A stretch of DNA of 44,446 nt from Caldifarciminota bacterium (GCA_030671005.1 DAOVAN010000003.1:1-44446), one strand, 5' to 3'. Counted from the first letter of the stretch, positions 26,035 through 35,461 are shown. A program made the numbers and translations. The notes: generated from the sequence alone by a model not told the origin.

Positions 26035-27246
26035 ATGAAAAGAGCGATTATAGGTGTCGGTCTTGTGATACTTGTCACAACGAGCCTATTCTTATGTTGT
26101 GCGCCAAGTCAAACGGTCAAGGAACCGGATACCCAAAAAACAAGTGCTGAGAATCAAGAAGAAGCACAGCAATATTATTCTATTGGCTTTGAATACTACA
26201 AACAGGGTAACTATGACGAAGCAATAAAATATTTCAACAAGGCGATAGAGACGACGCCAGGTTTCTACGCTGCGTACATTGCCAAAGCTAAGGCATACCG
26301 TGCTAAGATGGACATAGTTTCTGCTGAAGCTTCTTATAACGAAGCAAAGAACGTCGATCCAAAAGACCCCCGTGCATACGAGGGTCTCGGTGCTTTATAC
26401 GCTGAATTGAAACGCTTCGGTGAAGCAATGACCGAGTACGAGAGTGGTCTTAGCGTCAATTCAACCAATGTAAACCTACTCAACGGCCTCGGATATGTCT
26501 ACAAAGAACTGGGGCAATACACCAAGTCCATCGATTATTATGACAAGAGTCTCACATATGAACCTGAAAACCTGAGTACTCAGTATGCAATTGCCGACGT
26601 ATATATTCAAATGAATCAACCTGACCGGGCCGTATCATATCTAAAGGACATTGTCACCAAGAAACCCGACAACATGGAAGTCGTTGAGAAACTTGCCGAA
26701 ACGTTGCTCCAGCTGAAGCGATATGATGAAGCAGCCAAAGAGTACACAAAGCTAATTGAGAACAAACCCGACAACTACTACTATCACATAAAATTGGGTG
26801 AAGCGTATCATCGGCAAAAAAAGTATCAAGCAGCAGATCAGGAATTCCAGACCGCCCGCCGCTTGGCACCGGAAAAAGCACTGCCCCTTTACTATCTTGT
26901 TGATTTGAATATCGCCCGGGGTAAATATAGTGCTGCCGAAACGCTCGCCAAGGAAGCTCTAAAAATCGAACCTAACAACCTCTACGCCTACCTGCTATTG
27001 GGCGATATCTATGGTCGCAGGGGTCTTATTGGACGTAATCAATGGGTCAAAAACAAAAGCACAAAGAATTGCAACATATTAAACAACGCCTTGAGCTATA
27101 TGAGATCCGGTATTTCATATTATACGAAGGCAAAACCTGATGCTCAATGCTCCCAGTATTGTACCAATGAGATCAAGCGTCTCAGCAACTTCATCGATGA
27201 ACTCGAGGAAGACAAGTGGTTCTATTGTAAAGGCGGGTCCCAATGA
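26035..27246 (+). CDS. TPR-repeat lipoprotein
   Basis: 403 residues. The start was set at the ATG at 26035, which has GGAGG 7 nt upstream; a longer frame would run back into the tRNA. Signal peptide AIIGVGLVILVTTSLFLCC has a lipobox LFLC with Cys21. Residues 43 to about 340 form at least eight tetratricopeptide repeats (for example YYSIGFEYYKQGNYDEAIKY, AYEGLGALYAELKRFGEAMT). The C-terminus has extra cysteines and a short coiled-coil. Such lipoproteins act as scaffolds in envelope assembly complexes; the partner is not known. Its stop overlaps the next gene by 4 bp (ATGA). Confidence 0.88.
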   Translation: MKRAIIGVGLVILVTTSLFLCCAPSQTVKEPDTQKTSAENQEEAQQYYSIGFEYYKQGNYDEAIKYFNKAIETTPGFYAAYIAKAKAYRAKMDIVSAEASYNEAKNVDPKDPRAYEGLGALYAELKRFGEAMTEYESGLSVNSTNVNLLNGLGYVYKELGQYTKSIDYYDKSLTYEPENLSTQYAIADVYIQMNQPDRAVSYLKDIVTKKPDNMEVVEKLAETLLQLKRYDEAAKEYTKLIENKPDNYYYHIKLGEAYHRQKKYQAADQEFQTARRLAPEKALPLYYLVDLNIARGKYSAAETLAKEALKIEPNNLYAYLLLGDIYGRRGLIGRNQWVKNKSTKNCNILNNALSYMRSGISYYTKAKPDAQCSQYCTNEIKRLSNFIDELEEDKWFYCKGGSQ

Positions 27247-27605
27247 ACAGAGGAATCTCTGGCTTCGGTGCCATATTCCTGATCATCATACTCATGGTCA
27301 TTGGTTATACCGGATATCAAGTCGCTCGCCTTCACTTCAGCCATGGTTCAATAAGTGGAAAGGTCGAGACCATAGTACGCATCGGTCCAGTCCAGAATGA
27401 TGAAATGATACGGGAAGAGTTGATAAGAGCCGCCACAGAAATGAATGTTATGCTCATACCAGAAAACATTTGGATAGATCATTCCAAGTCCGATTCCTTT
27501 CGAATCTGCGTCGAATACGAAGATTCATCGAGCATCTTTGGTGTCTTCACATACAGCCGTAGGTTCAAGGTCGACAAGGTCGCACCTATTCAACTGAATT
27601 ACTGA
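27243..27605 (+). CDS. Small single-pass membrane protein, unknown
   Basis: 120 residues with one N-terminal membrane helix (about 9-25) and a predicted extracytoplasmic alpha/beta domain. The topology resembles DUF4845/pilin-like small proteins, but no motif is recognised. It overlaps the TPR lipoprotein stop (ATGA) and its TGA stop overlaps the next ATG by one base, so it is translated together with the TPR and HNH genes. Confidence 0.7.
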   Translation: MNRGISGFGAIFLIIILMVIGYTGYQVARLHFSHGSISGKVETIVRIGPVQNDEMIREELIRAATEMNVMLIPENIWIDHSKSDSFRICVEYEDSSSIFGVFTYSRRFKVDKVAPIQLNY

Positions 27606-28111
27606 TGCTGCAGCTACCCGTACTACTGCTAAACCAGAACTACGAACCCCTTACGATCCTCAAAGTCAAAAGAGCAATCGCCCTGCTGATACTAGGCAAG
27701 GTGGATATGATAGAAAAGGAAGATGGAAGGGTCTTGCATGCCGTCACCTTGACCTACCGTGTACCGTCAGTAATCAGATTGAGATACTACGTGCACATAA
27801 AGCGGAAAGAAATCTCTCTCACCAAGAAGAACATCATCAAAAGAGATAATCATCAGTGTCAGTACTGTGGCAAGAGAACGGGTCTGATGACTGCAGACCA
27901 CATCTTGTCCAAAGCACTAGGCGGCGATGAATCATGGGAAAACCTTGTTTGTGCCTGCCATGAGTGCAACAACAAGAAAGGGAATCAGAGTCTGAGGCAA
28001 GCGGATATGCATCTATCGAAGAAGCCAAGAAGGCCAAATTATTTTACTTTTGTGCTCACCGAATTCGGCACACCAAATATAAAGTGGCGTCCCTTTCTTT
28101 TTCAATGTTGA
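27605..28111 (+). CDS. HNH endonuclease family protein
   Basis: 168 residues. The N-terminal half (VLLLNQNYEPLTILKVKRAI, LTYRVPSVIRLRYYV) is the conserved lead domain found in a widespread chromosomal HNH family. The HNH domain follows: CQYCGKRTG, TADHILSKALGGDESWENL and CACHECNNKKGN, with two CxxC metal-binding pairs and the catalytic His of the ADH motif. No intron, intein or toxin partner is seen, so it looks like the common housekeeping-type member with unknown substrate. It overlaps the preceding gene by one base. Confidence 0.9.
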   Translation: MLQLPVLLLNQNYEPLTILKVKRAIALLILGKVDMIEKEDGRVLHAVTLTYRVPSVIRLRYYVHIKRKEISLTKKNIIKRDNHQCQYCGKRTGLMTADHILSKALGGDESWENLVCACHECNNKKGNQSLRQADMHLSKKPRRPNYFTFVLTEFGTPNIKWRPFLFQC

Positions 28112-28129
28112 TTTGCGTGTAGTGCCATT

Positions 28130-29419
28130 TTGTTGAACAACATAATCTTCTCGATACTTCTGCTGTCTAATCAAGAATTGACAGTTGAAATCACAGGTAA
28201 CGTTTTTTTTTCCTCGAAATACCTGCTGGGTGATATAGCAAGCATCAGCGATCAGAAGGCAGCCGAACGGCTAATAGCGGATATCTTGGATGAATACAAC
28301 AACGCTGGATTCCCCTTCTGCACAATATTGCCGGAGTTCCAATATGATGATGACAGACCAGCCAGGCTACTCCTGACCATCGAAGAGGGACAAAGAGTCA
28401 TCATTGAAGAGCTACTGCTCAGATCAGATGGCAATACCGACGTCAATGCCGCGAGGAGAATAGCTAGCTTCAAGCGGGGTGAACACTTCTCCTCAAAGAC
28501 ACTCGCGTTTGCCAAGAAAAGATTGATGAGCACGAATGCCTTCGAGCGCATCGGTGAGCGAGTCGTAGATCGAGACGGCAAGTACTATTTGCTTTTTTCT
28601 TTAATCGAGAAGGAGAGCGATATTCTATCCGTATTTGGATCACTGAGCGGCACGGAAATCGAATTTGGGGCATCCTTCTCGTCGTTCAACCTCTTGGGCA
28701 CGCTTCGTCAACTGAATTTCAACTACGAGTACCAGAGACTCTTCTCTCTCCAGTTTCGCGAACCTGTCCTCATCGCACCAGCAATGCTCGATGCCGATTT
28801 CGCTATTTGGACTTATGATACCGCGAGACTGATTGAAGGGCATATCCGGTTCTTCGCACCGGTCGGCGAACTCTTCAATATTACCCTGCTTTCGGGAATC
28901 GAATACGTCAATTATTACGAAAACGATACGGTAACCTATCAGAGTTCGGACAATCTGCTGGGCATCGGAATGGGCTTTGACTACCAATCGACGAACTGGT
29001 CTAACCTACAAACCCTACACCTCGATTACCTTTTCCGGGATGACGATCGCTTGCGAGTAGAGTATGACGGTGAGTTGATGATCTACAAGTTTTTGGCCAG
29101 CCTGCATTACCATCGCGTACAAACCGACTCCTTAGAATTTTTCGATTACATACGGGTCGGTGGCGTGAAAAATCTAAGAGGCTACCTGGAAGACGAATTC
29201 CTGATCGCGCGTGCCTTATGGCTCAATCTCGAGTATCACCGTCTGCCTGTTTTTCCCCTCATCGACATTGCGCGTCTCGATGGTGAGTTGTTCTACGCAT
29301 ATGGTCTTGGTCTTGATGCTCGATCCAATTATGCTGATGCCTCAATTGTCATCGCCTGGCCAAGAGGGGGAACATGGCGCGATGGAAAATTGCACCTGAC
29401 ATTCGCAAGAGGCTTCTGA
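28130..29419 (+). CDS. Omp85-family outer membrane protein (TamA/BamA-like)
   Basis: 429 residues from a TTG start (28130; another TTG follows at 28133). After a short hydrophobic leader there are two POTRA-like domains (about 15-82 and 88-160) and a C-terminal 16-strand-type barrel. The conserved loop-6 block is present as IRVGGVKNLRGY, followed by the typical LWLNLEYHRLPVFPLIDIARL, matching the RGY/RGF and NLEYR signatures. The final residue is Phe, as expected for the BAM signal. It is shorter than BamA (normally five POTRAs), so a translocation or TamA-like role is more likely. No Shine-Dalgarno is obvious. Confidence 0.85.
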   Translation: MLNNIIFSILLLSNQELTVEITGNVFFSSKYLLGDIASISDQKAAERLIADILDEYNNAGFPFCTILPEFQYDDDRPARLLLTIEEGQRVIIEELLLRSDGNTDVNAARRIASFKRGEHFSSKTLAFAKKRLMSTNAFERIGERVVDRDGKYYLLFSLIEKESDILSVFGSLSGTEIEFGASFSSFNLLGTLRQLNFNYEYQRLFSLQFREPVLIAPAMLDADFAIWTYDTARLIEGHIRFFAPVGELFNITLLSGIEYVNYYENDTVTYQSSDNLLGIGMGFDYQSTNWSNLQTLHLDYLFRDDDRLRVEYDGELMIYKFLASLHYHRVQTDSLEFFDYIRVGGVKNLRGYLEDEFLIARALWLNLEYHRLPVFPLIDIARLDGELFYAYGLGLDARSNYADASIVIAWPRGGTWRDGKLHLTFARGF

Positions 29420-29489
29420 TGCGTGGAAAGAACGTGCATACCTTTTGTCCATGGGTCACAACGAAACAACATTTGCGATTTCTTGACTG

Positions 29490-29517
29490 TTGCAAAATCG
29501 CCAACTTTCGCTATAAT
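29490..29517 (+). promoter_or_regulatory. Promoter of the Wzi-like gene
   Basis: TTGCAA (29490-29495), 16-bp spacer, TATAAT (29512-29517). A better TTGACT occurs 7 bp upstream but would give a 23-bp spacer. The leader of about 45 nt contains AAGGAGG before the ATG at 29569. Confidence 0.6.
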
Positions 29518-29568
29518 TTCTGCAGATTACCGACGTTTCTTGACATGCGCTAAGCTAAGGAGGATACC

Positions 29569-30933
29569 ATGTTGTTACTCATATTGCTCGCTTACACGAT
29601 GCCATTGGATTCACCCATCATGGAAGAGGTTGAATATCTACAACTACGAGGGCTCTTCGATCTGCCTTCCATGAAACCTTATGATACAGAATGGATCATC
29701 AGCCAGGTGGATGAAATACTGATCACGGACATTATTCTCAACGATATCGATAAGAAAACCATTTCCTACTTTTCACCCCTGTTAGTCAAGGACCCGGATT
29801 TCTCTTATCTCGTACATTTAGCCGGTGTTTATCAGAATGAACCTGAATTATACGGTGGATATTTCGACGAGCGATTGGGCGGGAAAATCATAAAGCACGT
29901 CAAGTACGCACATGGTATGAGATTCACCCGCGCCAATGAGATCGACAGCCTCGGGCCGACGCCCTGGAACGACTTTCAGGTTTATCTAAACGAAGGGCTC
30001 ATGCGCCTCGATTTCGATAAGGTAATGTTCGACTTCGGTCGCCGTGATGTTCTGCTGGGGCCAGGCGACATGCATAGTCTTCTCTTTTCCCCTGACCGGC
30101 AAGCATACGATGGCTTCTTCATGCAAATACCCGCGCGCTACTATGAATTCCACGGCATCTTCACAGTTCTAGACGCCGCCGAGTCCCGGTTCTTGTCCGT
30201 GCATCGTCTCGGCCTGAATCTGGAACGTTTTCTGAAAATCGGATTTTCAGAAGCAATTCTCTTCAGCGGATCACTCGAGCCGATGTACTTGAATTTCTTC
30301 TTACCGTACTACCTCGCCCAGTGGGGCGGTGACCGTGACGACAACATAATGTGGTCAATAGATTTGCAATTGCGCATGTTCAATTCGATCCTCTACGCTG
30401 AACTGCTCATCGACGACTACATGTACGAAGACGACCCCAACAACTCCCATCCGCACAAACTCGCATATCAGGTGGGTTTGAAATCCTTGATCCTACATTC
30501 ATTGATCGCCAAGGTAAACTACACATCCGTCGATAAATGGGTGTATACCCATGATGTGGCAGCCAATGTGTATGAACGGAGTGGGCGCTGCCTCGGTTTC
30601 CCTCTGGGGAATGATGTCGACGAACTATCCTTTTCACTCCGTTACGAAAACAAGTACGGTGTGCGACCTCGCCTGGCTATTGACTACATCAGAAAGGGAG
30701 AAGGAAGCATCTATGTACCCTATGAAGAAGAAGGCGGTCCAGTGAATCCACCATTTCCGTCCGGCATAGTTGAAAAGATATTCGAGATAAAATGTGGTGT
30801 CGACTACACCTTCAAAAAGAGGTTTTACATAAAAACTGACGTGGGTAAAGTGTATAGGTATAATGAAGGCCACATATCAGGTAACGACCACGATGAATGG
30901 TTTTTTGACGCAGGCCTTTGGTTAATACTGTAG
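29569..30933 (+). CDS. Wzi-like outer membrane barrel (capsule assembly family)
   Basis: 454 residues with a signal peptide (LLLILLAYTMPLDSP), a helical lead with a YLQLRGLFDLPS segment, and a long beta-barrel. The block DFGRRDVLLGPGDMHSLLFS is the hallmark of the Caps_assemb_Wzi family and Bacteroidota relatives. The C-terminus ends in alternating aromatic residues (WFFDAGLWLIL), as for an outer membrane barrel. The ATG has AAGGAGG 6 nt upstream. No capsule biosynthesis genes are in the window, so an attachment role is uncertain. Confidence 0.75.
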   Translation: MLLLILLAYTMPLDSPIMEEVEYLQLRGLFDLPSMKPYDTEWIISQVDEILITDIILNDIDKKTISYFSPLLVKDPDFSYLVHLAGVYQNEPELYGGYFDERLGGKIIKHVKYAHGMRFTRANEIDSLGPTPWNDFQVYLNEGLMRLDFDKVMFDFGRRDVLLGPGDMHSLLFSPDRQAYDGFFMQIPARYYEFHGIFTVLDAAESRFLSVHRLGLNLERFLKIGFSEAILFSGSLEPMYLNFFLPYYLAQWGGDRDDNIMWSIDLQLRMFNSILYAELLIDDYMYEDDPNNSHPHKLAYQVGLKSLILHSLIAKVNYTSVDKWVYTHDVAANVYERSGRCLGFPLGNDVDELSFSLRYENKYGVRPRLAIDYIRKGEGSIYVPYEEEGGPVNPPFPSGIVEKIFEIKCGVDYTFKKRFYIKTDVGKVYRYNEGHISGNDHDEWFFDAGLWLIL

Positions 30934-30964
30934 TATACTCACATAAACCAGCAACAACAATGGT

Positions 30965-32419
30965 TCAGTGCCGGAAATGGCGCAGGTGCGTGAATACCAT
31001 AGCGATGTCGTGCTCATCACATGCATCGATGACTTCCTGATCGCGCTTCGAGCCCCCAGGCTGTATCACTGCGGTCACACCACCCTTGGCTGCAGTATCA
31101 ATACCATCCCTGAAAGGAAAGAATGCATCCGAAGCCATTACAATACCCGCACTCCGGCTAACCGATTGCCGGAGCGCTATTTCGACTGCCCCTACTCGTG
31201 ATGTTTGCCCAGCACCGATGCCTACTGTTCTGCCCTTGATCGCAAAGACCACGGAATTGGATTTCGCCCACTTCACTACCTTCCAGGCAAACTTCAGCGC
31301 TGTGGTTTCATAGTCATCCGGAGGTCTTTTCGTCACGACCTCCCAATCCTTAAGGTCGGCTCGATCCCGTTCCTGCACGAGAATCCCCCCGAAGACGGGC
31401 CGGTAAACCACCGGTTTTATGAGCTCCGGATCCACTTCGACAATCCGCAGGTTCTTCTTCTTGCGTAGTATCTCAAGAGCTTGTTTCTCGTAGCCGGGAG
31501 CGATAACTACCTCAAAGAAATGCTTAATGATGAGCTCAGCCGCATCCGGCTCCAGCTTTCGGTTCAGACCAATTATACCCCCGAATGCTGATATTGAATC
31601 AGCCATATAGGCACGCTCGAATGCCTCCTGTTGCGTATTGCCAACCGCAACGCCGCATGGTGTCTGATGTTTTATGACCGCGCAGGAAATATCATCGGTG
31701 AATTCATTCGCCGCGCCAAAAGCGACATCAGCGTCAAGAATATTGTTATATGATATCTCCTTACCACCGTGTATTCTGAAACTATCTTCATGAAGCCGAT
31801 TCAGATAGAATGCCGCCTTCTGATGCGGATTCTCTCCGTAGCGCATGGGTATGAATTTTTCTGCAGCGGCTGCGAAGTATTTTCGGGATGCGAAGTCCGG
31901 CGTGAAATGCTCGGCAATAATCGCATCGTACCAGGCAATGTAATCGAGTGATTTTTTCGCCAATCCGAGCCTGTATTCTTCATCCGCCACGTCCCGTTTC
32001 AAAATGTCACCCACCTCTTTGTACTGCTCAGGATCGTATACTACACACACCTGTTTGTAATTCTTAGCGCCAGCCCGGAGCAGCGTCACACCACCGATAT
32101 CGATATACTCAATCATCTCATCTAATGACTTCGCCTTTTGCGCGAAAAAGGGATAGAGATTGCAGACCACCAGTCCGATTTCCCCTGTTTCAAGGATTTC
32201 GCTTGCGATACGCTGGCTCAGGGTCTTGACGCGCTCGCTCTCCGAGCCACCCGTGTAATCAGATATCTTGGTTGCCTCTACCCCATTATCACCCAGCAAT
32301 TTCTGAGTGCCTCCGGTCGCGATGATCTCGAACTTCAAATCCTGCAATGCTTTTGCAAATTCGACTATTCCTTCTTTGTTGGCAACTGATATAAGTACCT
32401 TTTTGTTGATCTTGCTCAT
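30965..32419 (-). CDS. purH: Bifunctional AICAR transformylase / IMP cyclohydrolase
   Basis: 484 residues from the ATG at 32419 (MSKINKK; GGAG about 7 nt upstream), shorter than the usual 510-530. The last two steps of IMP synthesis are carried out here. Residues 1-130 form the MGS-like cyclohydrolase domain: ISVANKEGIVEFA, RVKTL, NLYPF, IDIGG and AKN are kept, but the usual HPKIHGGIL after KTL is replaced by SQRIASEIL and the following loop is shortened. The transformylase has YGENPHQKAAFY, the active-site KHQTPCGVAVG, DSISAFGGII and PGGSKRDQEVI. apgM precedes it and ends 1 nt before this start. Confidence 0.93.
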   Translation of the reverse strand: MSKINKKVLISVANKEGIVEFAKALQDLKFEIIATGGTQKLLGDNGVEATKISDYTGGSESERVKTLSQRIASEILETGEIGLVVCNLYPFFAQKAKSLDEMIEYIDIGGVTLLRAGAKNYKQVCVVYDPEQYKEVGDILKRDVADEEYRLGLAKKSLDYIAWYDAIIAEHFTPDFASRKYFAAAAEKFIPMRYGENPHQKAAFYLNRLHEDSFRIHGGKEISYNNILDADVAFGAANEFTDDISCAVIKHQTPCGVAVGNTQQEAFERAYMADSISAFGGIIGLNRKLEPDAAELIIKHFFEVVIAPGYEKQALEILRKKKNLRIVEVDPELIKPVVYRPVFGGILVQERDRADLKDWEVVTKRPPDDYETTALKFAWKVVKWAKSNSVVFAIKGRTVGIGAGQTSRVGAVEIALRQSVSRSAGIVMASDAFFPFRDGIDTAAKGGVTAVIQPGGSKRDQEVIDACDEHDIAMVFTHLRHFRH

Positions 32420-32420
32420 T

Positions 32421-33614
32421 TTACGCTCCATATTTTTTTAGTTTCAATGCATTGGCGAGTAGCAAGGGCATGATATCCATCGATCGCAGCTTGCCGAGAG
32501 TACCCACGGCGCAGTTCCTCTCGGTGAAGCGCTTCTTTTCTGGAAAAATGTACTGGGAATACAAGAGCAGGGGATTAGGATGCCACGAATGTGAGTGTAG
32601 TATTGTAGGTGTTGAGTGATCTGATGTTATACATAAAACATCCGGTTTCAGACTGACAATAGTGGGCAGAATCTTATCAAATTCCTCTACCGATTTCACC
32701 TTCTGCGGTTGATCGCCATCCTCACCTGCTTTATCCGGACCCTTGATATGCATGAAGAAGAAATTGTAATTTATGAAATTCTCTTTGAGTGTCTTCAACT
32801 CATCGACTACTGTTTCGCCGGTCTTCAATATTTTCATACCAACCAAGGTGGCGAGACCCCGATACATCGGATACGTCGCGATCGCTGCGGCGTTCAACCC
32901 ATAACGTTCTGTCATTGGTTGAAGATTTGGGTTTCTGGCATAACCTCTCAAAAGCACGTAGTTGGTATCCTTCTCATCCCGTAGCACCTCGGTAGACTTC
33001 TCGATGAAAGCATTGATGACCTCGGCAGCTCTCCGGGCCTCTTCTTGCTTGGCTTCGGCGAACACCGGCTTGAGATTATCTTTCTGCGGATCAGCATCAG
33101 AGAGGTGTTCTGAAAGTCCTGCACCAACGAACTTCACAACGAATCTGTGCTCTTTTGCCGGCATTACTACAACTGGTATTTGTTGGATTTCCTTGATTGC
33201 AGCTCCGAGCTTCTTGCACAGTCTCGCACATTCCTTTGTCGAGATCCTACCAGCCCGGCGGTCAACAATAACACCATTTCTTATTGTCGCGAAATTGGCA
33301 CGTGCCGCGAGGTCACGCTCTCCCACGTCCATCTCTATGCCCAGAGCTTCGAGAACACCGCGTCCAATCTGAATCCTTATCGGATCGTAGCCAAACAGGG
33401 CGAGGTGAGACGGGCCACTGCCCGGAGTGATGCCTGATGAAATGGGGATGGTGAGTCCGAAACTGCTCCTCTTCGCCAACTTATCAAGGTTTGGTGTCTT
33501 GGCGATTTCCAGTGCCGTCTTCTCAGGGGCAGGCAGATCACCCAAGCCATCCATGACAATAAGGATTATCTTCTTCTCATTCTTGTTCAACAACTCATGC
33601 AGGATATCTACCAT
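32421..33614 (-). CDS. apgM: 2,3-bisphosphoglycerate-independent phosphoglycerate mutase, archaeal type
   Basis: 398 residues; alkaline-phosphatase superfamily enzyme interconverting 3- and 2-phosphoglycerate. The N-terminus [20 protein letters not shown] and the [19 protein letters not shown] block (catalytic Ser region) are diagnostic; the metal-binding end TSDHSTP and HSHSWHP is present. AAGGGGAG lies before the ATG at 33614, which is preferred over an upstream in-frame start at 33674. It appears to be in an operon with purH, with a promoter at 33637-33664. Confidence 0.95.
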   Translation of the reverse strand: MVDILHELLNKNEKKIILIVMDGLGDLPAPEKTALEIAKTPNLDKLAKRSSFGLTIPISSGITPGSGPSHLALFGYDPIRIQIGRGVLEALGIEMDVGERDLAARANFATIRNGVIVDRRAGRISTKECARLCKKLGAAIKEIQQIPVVVMPAKEHRFVVKFVGAGLSEHLSDADPQKDNLKPVFAEAKQEEARRAAEVINAFIEKSTEVLRDEKDTNYVLLRGYARNPNLQPMTERYGLNAAAIATYPMYRGLATLVGMKILKTGETVVDELKTLKENFINYNFFFMHIKGPDKAGEDGDQPQKVKSVEEFDKILPTIVSLKPDVLCITSDHSTPTILHSHSWHPNPLLLYSQYIFPEKKRFTERNCAVGTLGKLRSMDIMPLLLANALKLKKYGA

Positions 33615-33636
33615 GCTCTCCCCTTTCATCATGCAA

Positions 33637-33664
33637 ATATTAGCCGAAATTAATGCCAAGTCAA
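33637..33664 (-). promoter_or_regulatory. Promoter of apgM-purH
   Basis: Minus-strand TTGACT (33664-33659), 16-bp spacer, TAATAT (33642-33637). Transcription should begin near 33630, with the Shine-Dalgarno in a short leader. Confidence 0.7.
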
Positions 33665-33678
33665 GCAACACCAAGTAT

Positions 33679-33925
33679 TGGGGTCAAATCTAAACATTTG
33701 ACATGTACTCCATGATTTTCGCTCCAAGCTCATCATGGTGCCAGCATATTACACAACCTGGCATGTTTCCAATGTGTACCTTAGAACACGCGTCATATCA
33801 CAACTGCACCAAAAGCCGATTTTATATCAAACGGAATTGTAAAGTGTTTAGCTGAGTTCTGGAGGAACGAAGTCCCGCTACATTATTGAAATAGGAAGGA
33901 ACACGAGATCGGGGATTTGACCCCA
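33679..33925. mobile_element. Degenerate MITE-like element ending at the lipA stop
   Basis: TGGGGTCAAATC (33679-33690) and its exact reverse complement GATTTGACCCCA (33914-33925) bound 247 bp. The left end continues TAAACATTTGACAT. It shares TGGGGTCA..TCT with the ends of the 20475-20588 element. Inside are short open stretches with stops but no gene; a tail reading about 28 codons to a TGA near 33886 (FWRNEVPLHY) could be a transposase scrap, but I cannot confirm it. Its right edge touches the lipA stop codon. Confidence 0.5.
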
Positions 33926-34792
33926 CTAATCGAATATTTCGCCAGCGTGATACGATGAACGGACCAAAGGCCCACTGATCACGTACCTAATACCAATAGC
34001 CTGCCCAACTTTTCTCAACTCGTCAAACTCAGCAGGCGCATAATATTTCTGAACAGGAAGGTGCTTCCTCGTGGGCTGTAGATACTGGCCGATCGTGACA
34101 ATATCCACACCGACATTTTTCAAATCATGAAGGGTTTCTGTAATTTCCTTTTCCTCTTCACCCAGGCCCACCATAAACCCGCTTTTTGTCAGAATATTCT
34201 TGTCCAATTCCTTACATTTTTCCAGAACATCCAGGGATTTCTCATACCCACACCTTCGGTCGCGGATATATGGAGTTAATCTTCTTACTGTCTCCACATT
34301 ATGACCAATCACGTAAGGCTTGGCATCGATTATTCTCTGTAAGTAATGGAGGCCGCCCTCAAAATCAGGGATGAGTACCTCAACCCTTGTCTTCGGATTT
34401 ATCTTCTTAATTCCCTTTATCGTATTCGCGTAGTGGTGACTACCAAAATCCTCTAAATCATCGCGGTCAACCGAGGTAATCACAACGTATTGTAGACCCA
34501 AAGTCTTCACGACTTGCGCAACATGCTGCGGTTCATCCGGGTCTAACAGCCCTTGCGGATTCCCGGTCGCCACTGCGCAGAACCGGCACGCACGAGTGCA
34601 GACTTTACCAAGTATCATGACTGTAGCGCTCTTTTTGTTCCAACACTCTCCGATATTTGGACAACGGGCTTCCTGGCATACAGTCGAGAGATTGTGTTTA
34701 TTCAATATCTTGTATATTGATTTGTATTCATCTCCCGAGGGAATTTTGATTTTGAGCCAGTCTGGTTTTTTCAAATAATCTCTTCTGAACAT
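33926..34792 (-). CDS. lipA: Lipoyl synthase
   Basis: 288 residues, radical-SAM enzyme inserting sulfur at C6 and C8 of octanoyl groups. The auxiliary cluster cysteines are C39, C44 and C50 (C..ARCPNIGEC), the radical-SAM cluster is CTRACRFC (C65, C69, C72), and the conserved RSSYHA near the C-terminus supplies the serine ligand. It overlaps lipB by 22 bp and is without a Shine-Dalgarno, so it is probably coupled to it. Confidence 0.97.
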   Translation of the reverse strand: MFRRDYLKKPDWLKIKIPSGDEYKSIYKILNKHNLSTVCQEARCPNIGECWNKKSATVMILGKVCTRACRFCAVATGNPQGLLDPDEPQHVAQVVKTLGLQYVVITSVDRDDLEDFGSHHYANTIKGIKKINPKTRVEVLIPDFEGGLHYLQRIIDAKPYVIGHNVETVRRLTPYIRDRRCGYEKSLDVLEKCKELDKNILTKSGFMVGLGEEEKEITETLHDLKNVGVDIVTIGQYLQPTRKHLPVQKYYAPAEFDELRKVGQAIGIRYVISGPLVRSSYHAGEIFD

Positions 34793-35430
34793 GTCTTGCT
34801 GATATCCTGGTTGAATACCTTACCGAACTTTATGATGATGCTTTTCTTGACCTCATCCATCGAGATTTCTCTACCCAGTATCTGCTGCATTGACGTCATT
34901 TCAACATTTTTCAGGCCGCAGGGAACGATAAGATCGAAATAGGCTAAGTCGGTATTAACATTCAACGCAAAGCCATGAAAACTCACCCATCTCTTCACCG
35001 CGACACCGACCGAGCAGATCTTACCTTTCTCTGTCCACACCCCGATCATCTTTTCTCTCTTCTCCGCCTTTATGTCAAAATCGACGAGGGTCGCGATGAT
35101 GCTTTCTTCAATCTTCGAGATGAAGGGTTTGATGCCCGCGAGTCCGTCCCTGACATTGAATATGGGATAACCAACGAGCTGCCCCGGACCATGATAAGTT
35201 GCATCACCCCCGCGTTCAATATGATAAAAGTCAACACCTTTCTCCCTCAAAAAATGGACCGGGAAGAGCACATTATCCTGTTGCCCGCTCTTGCCCATGG
35301 TTATGACCGGGTTATGCTCCACAAGGACCAAAGTATTGGGTACCCTGTTATTCACCCGCTTCTCATGAATGGCCCGCTGCAGATCCCATGTTTCCTTGTA
35401 ATCCTTACGGTCTAAATCGAGAATATTCAC
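34771..35430 (-). CDS. lipB: Octanoyl-[ACP]:protein N-octanoyltransferase
   Basis: 219 residues. It transfers octanoate from ACP to lipoyl-domain proteins. RGGDATYHGPGQLVGYPI (73-90) is the family signature; Lys146 in GVAVKRWVSFHGFALNVN and Cys171 in VPCGLKN are the catalytic pair. The start is GTG without a strong Shine-Dalgarno (AAGAAAAAAG only). It lies 31 bp after the BFD-like iron-sulfur gene on the same strand, which is interesting because LipA needs iron-sulfur clusters. Confidence 0.96.
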   Translation of the reverse strand: MNILDLDRKDYKETWDLQRAIHEKRVNNRVPNTLVLVEHNPVITMGKSGQQDNVLFPVHFLREKGVDFYHIERGGDATYHGPGQLVGYPIFNVRDGLAGIKPFISKIEESIIATLVDFDIKAEKREKMIGVWTEKGKICSVGVAVKRWVSFHGFALNVNTDLAYFDLIVPCGLKNVEMTSMQQILGREISMDEVKKSIIIKFGKVFNQDISKTCSEEII

Positions 35431-35461
35431 GCTTTTTTCTTAATGTTTTGTTGCTAACTCG

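Noticed and set aside
27605..28111. HNH protein as a defence or homing nuclease
   Set aside because: It belongs by sequence to a widespread chromosomal family, has no methylase, toxin-antitoxin or intron partner, and is translationally linked to envelope genes.
29423..29674. Possible small CDS before the Wzi-like gene
   Set aside because: It overlaps the promoter and the start of the Wzi-like gene in another frame and has no Shine-Dalgarno or recognisable product.
33700..33890. Short open stretches as a gene between apgM and lipA
   Set aside because: Interrupted by stops in all frames, no ribosome site, and contained within the repeat-bounded element.
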